This document shows positions 45,444 through 55,254 of a stretch of DNA of 64,000 bases, piece by piece. The DNA is from Nereocystis luetkeana. Taxonomy: Eukaryota; Sar; Phaeophyceae; Laminariales; Laminariaceae. The position numbers were made by a program, and so were the translations under genes. The notes under the pieces were generated by a model. It was not told where the DNA came from. It did not search any database and saw only the letters and a list, made by a program, of their open reading frames with translations. How positions within the stretch are numbered: position 1 is the first letter of the stretch; the number at the start of each line of letters is the position of its first letter. The stretch covers positions 3,540,305 to 3,604,304 of the forward strand of contig JARUPZ010000037.1 of assembly GCA_031213475.1 (NCBI GenBank). The letters run 5' to 3'.

Positions 45444-45853
45444 CTGCTCCCGAGAGACGAAACAAAAACACAAAAACAAAATAAAAAAGCACCGCAGACA
45501 AATTACAAAAAAAAAAAGAGGCAAAAAGGTACGCATTCATGCAAAATATCGAAAATAGAAACTGCACGAAGGATCAAAATGTATGACACACAGCTTCCAA
45601 AGGTGAATTTCGGGCGAAATATTCGATCTCACAGCTGATGTAATTTCATGCATGCTTCTACAGTAGTTCCCCAATAACCACTTGAGATACGACTACCACG
45701 TCACCGGTATCCGCGTGCAGAGCACAGCCCGTCTGCGAGATACCGCTGGAACATAAAGACGGCTGGCTCGTGACGTGCGCAGGTCGTGGTGCGCCCCTCC
45801 GCGCAGGGGCCCGCCCCCCAGAGGGCCGCCGGAGGCCGTATTTTTCAGGGACA

Positions 45854-46102
45854 TATAAGGCTCATTCTTATCGGAGAGCGTTTTTTCCAAAATTTCCAAA
45901 GTTTGGAAATAGTTGGAGGTATGTATCGATATACGGAGGCGTTCTGTCACTATTCGTGAAATTCTCCAGAAGCAAAAATATCAAGTTCGTTAACATTCCA
46001 ATATTTGGGAAAAAAAATAGGAAAATATGGAAGACTGAAATATTGCGCGAAAAAAAAGTCGAATATTTGGAAAAAAAGCTCTCCGATAAGAAATGACCCT
46101 AA
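45854..46102. mobile_element. Element E, terminal-inverted-repeat element
   Basis: TCATTCTTATCGGAGAGC with poly(T) and CCAAA at 45862-45895 is mirrored at 46066-46098 (GGAAAAAAAGCTCTCCGATA with AGAAATGA), about 31 bp with one indel. The interior is AT-rich and non-coding. Only one copy is seen, so the family is unproven. Confidence 0.6.
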
Positions 46103-46752
46103 TACATTGGTCAATACGCTTAAGGCGTGGGTCTGTCCCGCTTCTTTCACACTCTCGTAGGCGTGGGCCCGGCTGGGCTTGGAATGTCATGCAACTTGCA
46201 AACAAAGAAGGACGAAACTACAGAGCTTAATTTACGCATCAATGAGCATGTGGCCATGTAACTATCCAACTTCAGCTCCGAACCCGGGACAAATAGCCTC
46301 GGGCCAAACCTCGCCACTTGCCACGCTATTTGCTTTCCGAATGCGGCGAAACAATAAAAATACCCCGGGAAAAAAAACAAAAAAACAGTTCCGGCAAAAT
46401 GTCCAGTAAAAGCCTTGCTTGTTCTTTGGCCTGCGGCGAAAACCAAACCTAAGAACTAAAAACGCTCCGGCTGCGACGAAACAGAGCCAACAAAAAACAA
46501 AACAACACAAGAACAAAAACGCCTACCAGGTACGTACGTACGGCGAAAAAAGGTGCGGTGCTTCAAAACCTCGTGGTGCGCAGCGCCAAATTCTGAAGAA
46601 ACATGTGAGCCAGCGCAACTTTTTACCACCTATTTCCGGCCCTGCAACACACCCCACATCCCCCAGGTATTAAAAAATGCTATCAATATTAACACCACGT
46701 GTACATCGGTAGTCTACGGCACCAGTACTAGAGAGACTAGCTGCTGTTCTAC

Positions 46753-46977
46753 TATTACGGAGGACCATAGTAAATAGGACCTACGGTGAACACAAAAAAC
46801 CTATACATTTCCCTATTTTTACTATTACGGGGGACTATAGTAAATGGGACCAAATCCTGTTAGTAAAAATAGGTAAATATATACCCTGGTAGGTTTTGTC
46901 GGTACCGTAGGTCCCATGTACTACGAGTGGTCCCCCGTAATAACCATATCTGGTCCTATCTACTATGGTCCCCCAAG
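46753..46977. mobile_element. Element B copy B10, split by B11
   Basis: The left half (46753-46822) stops at CCCTATTTTTACTA and the right half resumes at 46943 with ACCATATCTGGTCCTATC. Unbroken copies read TTTTTACTAACAATATTTGG, so a TA was the target. Confidence 0.8.
46825..46942. mobile_element. Element B copy B11, nested in B10
   Basis: TTACGGGGGACTATAG to GGTCCCCCGTAA with TA on both sides. It contains a TACCCTGGTA variant of the dispersed 9-mer. Confidence 0.85.
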
Positions 46978-47051
46978 TAAAAACAGGTAAATGCATATGG
47001 TAGGTTTTTGTGGGTACCGTAGGTCCCATTTACTGTGGTCCCCCGTAATAC
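46978..47051. mobile_element. Element B fragment B12
   Basis: AAAAACAGGTAAATGCATAT, GGTAGGTTTTTGTGGGTACC and the end ACTGTGGTCCCCCGTAATA; a right half only. Confidence 0.7.
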
Positions 47052-47079
47052 TGCTGTAGGCTGTGCCCTCACGCCTCAC

Positions 47080-49469
47080 ACCCGCCACGCCACGCACCGC
47101 ACGCTTTCCAGTTTCCAGCGCCAGGCGGAACGCACATAACGCGTCAGTTAAGAAAATACCACTTCGGAGAACGGTCACGGCACGAGTTGCCGAAGCCCAG
47201 AAGGAGAGGGTCATCACCAGAACACAGAATACAGCAGCCTGTAACACCTGGTGTACGTGTTCATGCATACCTGGTATACACTACGGACAGAGCCCAGGAA
47301 AAGTACATCAGCAGCCAGTAATACTTGCTGCTTAGCCCTCGGGCGGTATATAGGCTAGAACGCCAGAAAACACAGGGGAAACAGGGCAGTTTTTTGCTGT
47401 TTGCATGCAGTTGCGCGCAGTTGCACAGGTCGGAAATGGTGAAACCCATGAAACAGTCCAAAATTGTCCAAAATTGTCCGAAATTGTCCGAAATTGTCCA
47501 AAATTGGGCAGCGTTGATGAAATAATTGACAATGCGATGGCACGTCGATGACGCGACAAGCCGCTTTGCCGGGCAGTGTCTTCACATTCTTAACATGGAT
47601 AAAAATGGTTGACATCAGACATTTTGTTGATAATCCCTGGAACAGCACTACCGGTGGAGATGAGACGTACGTAACTCCTGGAGATGGGCACCGGATACCT
47701 ACGTACTAGTTGCATTTTCGAAAAACCAAAAACAGGATAGGAGGCGTTATTCTCGAGAACGAGAAAAACCTGTTCTTCTTCGGGAGGTATTAAAGCCCCC
47801 AAAACATTGGAAACCCCAAAACATTGGAAGCCACGGGTGTTTTTTGTTGTCCCTTCGACCAGCACCTTGTAGTGTACTCTCAAGCGCGCATCTGGATCTC
47901 TTCGTTACCTCGTTTGCCCAAATATCGCGCTGTCATGTTCACGTTTACGTTGTCCATTGCTGCAGGCTGGCGTTAGTGTAGATGTGGGTGCCCTGATATA
48001 AAAAAAATGAAATACGAGAATATACACCGGTTTCATATTTCGAAAACCGACAAATTGCAAACGCCTGCCGGGTTTCCAAATACCGTGGTTGACCGGCTTT
48101 TACTTATCCGGTGCCCATCTCTAGTCACTCCCCACCTGATTGATGTATGCATGTGCTTCACACCAAACCGTTCTTTCTACCGGTCGGCATCGGTATCCAA
48201 CATACTCACCCATGGGCTCTTCGATAGTAAAACATGTCATAGCTCACACGATACGTACAACTAGTAGTAGCGTCACGCTGCCCCCTGTCAGCATAAAATA
48301 CTAAATTAGCATCAACAATTCACGGCTTGACGGTATCATACTCAGGCGTATGTATACCACGTGTCATACCTGGTACAAGGTACACGGCAAGGCAGTGCCA
48401 GTACAACCTTCAACATTCCAGCTTTGGAAAGTAGGGTAGCTTAGCTTTGGAAAGCTGGGGGCTTTGGAAAGATCGGTAGCTCTCGAAAGCTAGGGGGGTT
48501 TGGAAAGCTAGGGGGCTTTGGAAAGCTGGGTGATGTGGAGCCGGTCACGTTGTCACACATCGTAACGTCATACCAGGTACTCTATTTATGAAAAAAAGGA
48601 AAAGAATCCGTGAATAGATCGAAAATTCCCTCAAAACTCATTTTTGCAAGCTTGGCGTGATACTTCGATCGCGTTTATGCTGCCGGTCTGCCCGTACTAC
48701 TTCGGCTGCCGTGTATGTGTGTGTTCTTCACATTAAACCGTTCTTTCTACCCGTCGACATCCAGCACAACCAGTGTACGTGCCGATTATTCAATCCTACG
48801 AAAGATACAAGTTCTGTGGTCACAAAACTACGTCGTACGCCAGGGAAATACTTCGTTGTTATGCAGTAAGCAGAGGAGACAATGCCATGACATATCATAG
48901 ATACTGGATACGACACGCGCGACATACACTTTCTTTGAAACAGAGAAAACAACGAAAAACGAAACGAAAAAAACGAACAAACAAACAAAAATCGAAAGAG
49001 AAAATATACCTGAGGTACATTTTACCGCGCCCGGCACCATCATCAGGCACGTACGCAACACACACAACACCGCAATGCCTAGAATGAACATCTCAATCCA
49101 AGCACGCCCTCTCACCCGCTCCTCACGACCCTCGTCGTCAAACAGCGCCCGTCGCAAGTTCCCTCTCCCTCTCCCCCGCCGCCCCTCCCCTTCCTCCCCT
49201 CCGCCTCCCCCGCCTCCGCCGCCTCTGGCTCCGGCTCCGACCACCGAAGTGGGAGAGGACGAGGACGGCATCTTGAAGAGTTGCGAGAGCGGATCCTGGT
49301 CCTGGTGGTGGCCTTCGTCGCCACCGTCCTCGTTTTTCTTTCCAACGTTGCTCTTCTTATCATCAACATCATCATCATCAATACTTTCGTCAATAATTTT
49401 GTTGTTGTTGTTCCTGCAGCTGTTGCTGCTGCTGCCGGCCCTCCGACCCCCGGTGCTCGTCTGAGCGCG

Positions 49470-49507
<38 letters not shown>

Positions 49508-49553
49508 ATGCCGCTGCTGACGCTGCTGCTGCGCGCGTTGTCGTCATCGCGAC
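47080..49553 (-). CDS. Two exons of a putative membrane protein, or VPS35L 5' exons
   Basis: Exon 1 ends at 49026 (donor GTAAAA) and is open back past 49961; a plausible Met is near 49553, before poly(Ala). It has Asp/Asn-rich sequence, DQDPLSQLFKMP, a Gly/Glu-rich run and then a hydrophobic segment WIEMFILGIAVLCVLRTCLM. Exon 2 (47238-47080, acceptor TTACAG) reads AAVFCVLVMTLSFWASATRA and LRSGIFLTDALCAFRLALE. Both junctions are phase 0 and no stop is met. I do not recognise the protein. The next phase-0 acceptor on this strand is the VPS35L exon at 45443, so these may be a fused or extended N-terminus; a separate two-span membrane protein with an unseen last exon is equally possible. Confidence 0.4.
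47456..47508 (+). repeat. GTCCAAAATT 11-bp tandem repeat, five units
   Basis: GTCCAAAATT and GTCCGAAATT units alternate; intronic or intergenic. Confidence 0.85.
48120..48260 (+). mobile_element. Element D copy D3, short and diverged
   Basis: TGTGCTTCACACCAAACCGT, TTCTTTCTACCGGTCGGCAT, then divergence. Confidence 0.5.
48418..48532 (+). repeat. GCTTTGGAAAGCTAGGGG minisatellite
   Basis: About six units of 18-20 bp with small changes. Confidence 0.8.
48712..49010 (+). mobile_element. Element D copy D4
   Basis: GTGTGTTCTTCACATTAAAC, CGACATCCAGCACAACCAGT, TTCTGTGGTCACAAAACTAC, then AAACGAAAAAAACGAAC and ATCGAAAGAGAAAATA at the end. Confidence 0.75.
49440..49530. repeat. (CTG)n triplet run encoding poly(Ala) on the minus strand
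   Basis: GCTGCTGCTGCTGCTGCTGC around 49471-49506; within the putative membrane-protein exon it gives Ala repeats. Confidence 0.7.
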
Positions 49554-49799
49554 CACGCCTCGGCGAGAGCGGCGCTGTTTCGCCCTCGGGAGCGCTAGCG
49601 GGTGGTGGGCGGGATCGTCGGCATTCGCTCGCTCGCGAGAAAGCGTGCGGACGGTGGAAGCGGCGGTGTTGTTGCTGGGGGAGGGGGAAGGGGAGGGGGA
49701 GGGGGCGACGGCGGTCGCGGAGGCGTTCGCATCGGATCCTCCTGGGGGGGGGTAAAGGGGGTCGCGCAGTAGCGGTGTCCTGGTATATAGACACGCGCG

Positions 49800-49866
49800 G
49801 CAGGAAGGGGAGGAGGACGAGGAGGAGGGGGAGGAGGAGTTGGAGGGGGGGGGAGGAGGAGTTGGA

Positions 49867-49897
<31 letters not shown>

Positions 49898-49960
49898 GAG
49901 GAGGGGGAGGGGGAGAAGGAGGAGGAGGACGAGGAGGAGGAGGAGAAAGGGGGTCGAGCA
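49800..49960 (+). repeat. GGAGGAGGA-type purine repeat
   Basis: Long (GGA)n and GGGGGA array; the opposite strand reads as poly(Pro), which is not convincing coding sequence. Confidence 0.8.
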
Positions 49961-49961
49961 A

Positions 49962-50667
49962 GCAGGGCGGAGGGTTACTATTATTACACTATTAGTACCA
50001 GGTAGTTGGTATTAGCGTATTAACGCCTTTGGGACTTCCGGGGGGGAAATGCGCACCTCGGGACAGATGTATCGATTCCCACCTAATAGATGATCTATTA
50101 ATAGACCTTTCAAGGCAGATCTGTCCCCGATATTGTACTTCTATGGTCTACAGGTCTTGCCCGGTGGGACTCGTACAATCTGCATGATCCAGCACACGTA
50201 TCCTCGGTTGGATCTGTGTACTTCGAAGTATACTGGAAATACGCAGATCCTGCACAAAACTTCTCACAGGGGCAGGTGACGAACTACTATTATTACTATT
50301 ATTACGATTAATATTGCCGTAGATGATCTACTGCTGTACTGCTGCAGATCGCCCCGGTGGTTCAAGTGGTTAACCTCGAATTCTACTTGTTTGAGTCCTG
50401 GGTTCGAGCCCTAGGAGGGTCGGACTTTGACTTTATTTGCAAAAATAAAAAAAGGGATTCAATTGTTGAGAGCGCCTTGCAGCGTGGGTAGGCACAATTC
50501 GATGCGAGTCGACGAGGGAAGAAAAGGCTGAAATCTTCTCGCGATAAAAATGAAGGCACGTACCGTAGCGGGAAGGGGGGAGAAGAGCCTGCTATGTGAC
50601 CCCGGATCTGAGTTACGAGTTGGAAGGAGAGAGAGAAGAAGATGTGCGAAGATAATGAATGGGATAG

Positions 50668-50699
<32 letters not shown>

Positions 50700-53600
50700 T
50701 CATCTACTGACTACGCGTACTGCTGCTGTACAACATGATTTATCCGAGGTAGGTGTGGAAAAGTGTCGAAAACATTACAGCAGCGTCTGCCACATGAGCA
50801 GCGCGGGTGGGTTGTTCGGGGTAGACCAGGGGAACGACAGCGGATGTGTCCGGAGTGCACCGAGAGGAGACACGCACTACAAGCGCGCGAGCATGGCGAT
50901 ACATGCACTCCTGACAGTCGCGCGCTCTTTCCTCTCTCCCTACTACCACGTACTGTAGAAGGGTGATTGATACATACGACCGTTGACCGTTTGCGGTCGT
51001 GCACCTGGTATAACCGGTACCTAGGCACGTACTGACACCAGTATCTACAGGGTACGGCTACGAGTATACCCAGCGGGTATGATACGTGTACGACACCGTA
51101 ATCGCAGTTTCTTACCGGGGATGCACGGCCGCGTTCGCGGAGCGAACCTTGGATAGGGAAACAAAAGGACGACGTATTAGCGGTGGGTGTATAAATAGGA
51201 GCATCCTAGCCTATGGGCTAAGGTTCATGATGGAGGTTATGATCGGTATCGCTCGTGAGCCGACACGGGCATGTGCGGCGCTCAAGGAGGTCTGACTGCT
51301 TCTTGCCTTTTCCGATTATGATATTATTATAATAGTGTCGCACATCAGTAGCAGCAGCGAGCTGTCGTCTAGTTCTATATGTCGAACATCATTTTTCGGG
51401 GGGGGCGACTTCGTCGCTACGAAGGAACAAAAGGAGGTGTTCGTTTCTACCCGGCAGGAACGCTCGTCGTGTTGAGAGATTGGACAGCGGGAGTCGCCGG
51501 ATCGCGCGGCTGCCGAAGGCTTCGTGTGCGTGCACCGTGCGCACTGCGCCAGATATTTCTGCGTCGGGCGGCCATATAGGCCGCCACACGCCGTGTGGAT
51601 CACAGAACGAAAGTTGCCGTGATGATCAAATAATTCAGTGAAATCGTAATTCACTTTGCACTCGAACGTCTCTCGAACATTGAGCAAATGCATGCACATT
51701 GCTACTGATATATTCCCTTCGTGCACGCGCCAAGAAAGTGTTCACTTAACATACAAGAATCCTCACCAGCGTATCGCGCTTATCATCGCCTTTCAGGTCC
51801 TGCAGCGCAGGCGGAGAGCTCGTGTGACCAACTGCCGCTATGATTTTTTTCCCTCCTCTCTCCTCTCACTATTCATTCACTATTAGTATGTTTCTAAGTC
51901 TTGCAAAGGCGTTCTTTCAAAGGGCTAGCGTTTGAATTACCCCCTCCCCGCCGACCAAGAACACAAGCATTGTTGGTTCTACCCCGCTTTGGGACTGTTA
52001 GGGGCCTCATGCGACATGGTGTGGCTGAGGGCATTGCTATCGGGAGATGTGGCGGAAATAAATTTTGTCACTCAAGGTGGAGGCGGTAGCAGCAGATGTT
52101 ACCCTCACCGTGACTGCTACTCTGTCAGCGAAGAAGCTGGGGGTGGGTGCCTTCAGGACGTCCTCAGGCGCAACTTTGGAAAGGTTACGGAGGTGAGTTC
52201 GTAGGCTGTAGGGCACTTGTTGTGGCGTCGTTCTGTTCGGGTGTACAACCAGCCTGTTTTGCAGCGAGGCAGTCAGACGTTGGGACGCCGAAAATGTTGA
52301 GATTTCCTGACGAGAAGAATCATGTCTCCAACTCAACGGCGAGGTCACGATCAGCGGTATGTCATGGATTCGCGTGATGCTGTGATCTTGTGACACACAC
52401 AGCAGCACCACCACAGAGTAACACAGCAGGGAAAAGCTTCACGAGTACCTGGTATACATATTATACGGCTGTTCTCACTACAGGCTTGGCTCTTACACGC
52501 TGGGTGTTATGGGACGTACAGTACACGAAGCTCTGCACGGCAGTGCAAAGTCGTGAGTCGTGAGTCCGATGTGAGCTGAGTGAAGTGTGAGAATGTTAAA
52601 TGCTCGTCCAATGTTCGGCAAGAAATCAGGCGACCACAGCAGCAGCCACACGAGATGGCCCAAGATTGGAGATTGCTTGACACAACTCCAAGATGACCCC
52701 AAGATTGGAGCGTGCTTGACGGAACTCCAAGCTGGCGCAGTGCACGATATCAGGAGACCGCCTTTCAATTTTGTAGTAACGCAGAGTCCTCTTATAGTAC
52801 AGGCTACAAAGGGGAACTCGACAGCAACACAAGTGATACAAATTCCCAATACCAGATACAGCCAGTTGCAAAGAAAAAAGTGAAAACAATCGCGCTGTTG
52901 ATCCTCTGGTGTCACCCAGGGGAGTTGCCGGCCTACGTAATACTACTCTGGACGAAAACATAAGGAACGCTGGGATATAAATATGAAGACCATACGGCCC
53001 TTACACTGTCATCCAGAGTGGGACAAGCTAGGTAGCAAATTCGTTGGCGAGGACGAAAAAGACGCTCCTATGAGCCACGTTTGGAGGAGAGGCAGAGCCC
53101 TCACTCGCCGTGTCGGATAGCCTCCCTCTACTCGTCAACTGGGTTTTTTCCCCAAGGGCTGGGGTGACTGCTGTGGTAGCCTGCGGCGGCCTTCACCAGG
53201 ATCGCAAATTAGCAAGACGATGCCAGCTCCATCATCGGCGCCCATGCAGCAGCACGAGAAAAGTTGGAAGCGGTTAGGGAAAACAGTACCTACCAACCCC
53301 GCGTTAATATCCCTCGAACCAACGCGGAGATAGCAAGCAGCCTGGGTGAGAAGTCTCCGGCTGATCGCAGCAGAAAAGCCTCACCGATCCCAAGCTGTAT
53401 GCCTGGCACGAGTTAAAGCGTCGACGAAAGGTTAGCACAGTGATGCTTTACTCGTACAACCAAGCGGTGGAAAAAGGCAGAGATCTCCACCCGCACCGCA
53501 GATTATTCCGCGTGATCCGCGTTGCAGCTTACTGATGGGCATGGAGAACAATGGCCACCGAAGGTTACGGTGGGCTGGTGACCATACTTTTTTGCCGGTC

Positions 53601-55254
53601 GCAACAAAAAAAAATTGAGAGGTACCCACCGACTCAGGTTGGTGGCCGTGCCTTCTGGGTGCCGTTGTTCGGTTCGTTCGGGGAGCCGGCGATTTTCTTG
53701 CCCAACGCTGCGGCGACGCCTGAAAACCCTTGACCAATCAGACGTTGCTCAAAGGCGCCTGCGTGCGCGTCCACCTCGACCCACGAATGGATGCTCTACT
53801 TTTTTTTCTCATGGCCAGTCACCGGTAGGTTGACCAGTCAGATGCAGAACTAATTTGTCGCGCCTTCGTGTTTTTTCCTAGCATGATTTCAAGTGGTTCG
53901 TGCCCAAAACGAAAGTGCACTAGTGGCACCAGAATACGATGAAGCAGTGTGGGACAGACCCCACCATATACTGCTGCCACGCTAGTTATATCTGGTTCTG
54001 CTTGACCGCCCACGCGTGGTAATTATTAGTGTAGCTCTTGCGTCGCCCAGATGTCTTCTGACGGCAAGGGGCGAGTGGTTTCTCCTTCGAAGGAACGCAA
54101 ACGCCTCCATGCCAAATAGAGGGGATACGGGAATGCCACAACAGTCGTCTCTACGCTATTTAATAGATTCATCGGGTAGTGGGTTGTTTGTTTTTCTCGT
54201 TTATCAGTTTCCGGGTGTGTTGACCAATCAGATACCCGAATATTTTCGCGCTGCGTTGTTTTCCTATCTCGACGCAGATAGGTCCCTCATCGGCGGGCGC
54301 CGTCGACATCGCTGCTGGAGCAACCTAACCCGGCGGACCAGCAACGGAGGTGCCTTTTGCAGCTGTCGTTGGAAGAGGTGAGGAAGGTTCTGGTATGAAC
54401 CCGATTTGGGACTCGGGTGTACCGGTCGAAAAAAGGCACACTATGATTAGTGGCGCTGTGACTTGGCTGTGCTTCACGGCTAGTAGCAGTTGGATGGCGA
54501 AAAGTAAGCCAACTAACCGACTTAGTCGGCGAAAGTAAGCCAACCACTGTAAGTGCCATTCGATTCGTCATTAAAAAGACACACTTCGAGCCCCAAAACG
54601 CGCCGGGTCAGATACCGCTAAAGACGCGGAACCCTGCAAAAAACCAAACGCAACTTGCTGTGATGCCTGACCAACTGAAGTAACTAAGTCGGCGACTTCT
54701 TTATTGTCAGCCAACTTACAACCCTATAAGATTAGGGGGTTTCACCCCGTCTATATAGTGAAAGTGCGCAAGTCGCCCGAGTGAAACTCACGCAGCGAAA
54801 GCGTGTCGTATAGCTCAGTTGGGACATTTTATGTGTCATGCCCTGCTCCAGCAGGCCAAAAATATTCTTCACTACTACCACTACTACTGCTGCTGCTGCT
54901 GCTGCTGCCATTACGACGCATTATCCTCCTTGCAACTGCTTCTACTGCTTCGTGGGTACAACGCTGCTGTAGTCGACGTTTTCTTTCCGCCATTTTCACC
55001 CTCTAGAGTGCCCGAATTGTTATGGTATGTTTGAAGGGCTAAGAAGTTTGTGCTCTATGTCCACATTGAACGCCACCGCTATTTATTTAAACAAAAAACT
55101 CGATACCACTGCTGTTGCTGGCACTCACCGCCCCTCCCCTCCCATCCTCCACCAGCCCCCCCCCCCCCCCCCCTGCCCCCCCTCCCCGGTGTCGCGCGCG
55201 CGTAGGCCTTTTACCTAACGCACGTAGACAAGTGTCTAGCGTTGGCTGTCGCAG
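49962..55254. other. Region without recognised genes between the membrane exons and TSEN2
   Basis: It holds a SINE (50349-50697). Other notable items are a 34-bp near-repeat with CCAAGATTGGAG at 52660-52730 and three GTTGACCAATCAGA-like words (53730, 53830, 54217) that hint at an old diverged repeat. Upstream TSEN2 exons may be present but I could not identify them. Confidence 0.5.
50349..50697 (+). mobile_element. tRNA-derived SINE copy S2 with poly(A) tail
   Basis: Almost identical to S1 over about 320 bp, differing at only a handful of sites (for example GGTTCGAGCCCTAGGAGGG against CCAGGTGGG), and ending in a 30-nt poly(A). Confidence 0.88.

Noticed and set aside
49800..49961. Poly-proline protein on the minus strand
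   Set aside because: It arises from a (GGA)n microsatellite and has no flanking conserved sequence.
53430..54600. Open frames of 60-120 codons near 53.4-54.6 kb
   Set aside because: None shows a conserved motif, splice context or codon bias; probably decayed repeats.
54800..54875. tRNA gene starting near GTATAGCTCAGTTGGGAC
   Set aside because: Only an A-box-like stretch is present; no B box or T arm follows at the right distance.
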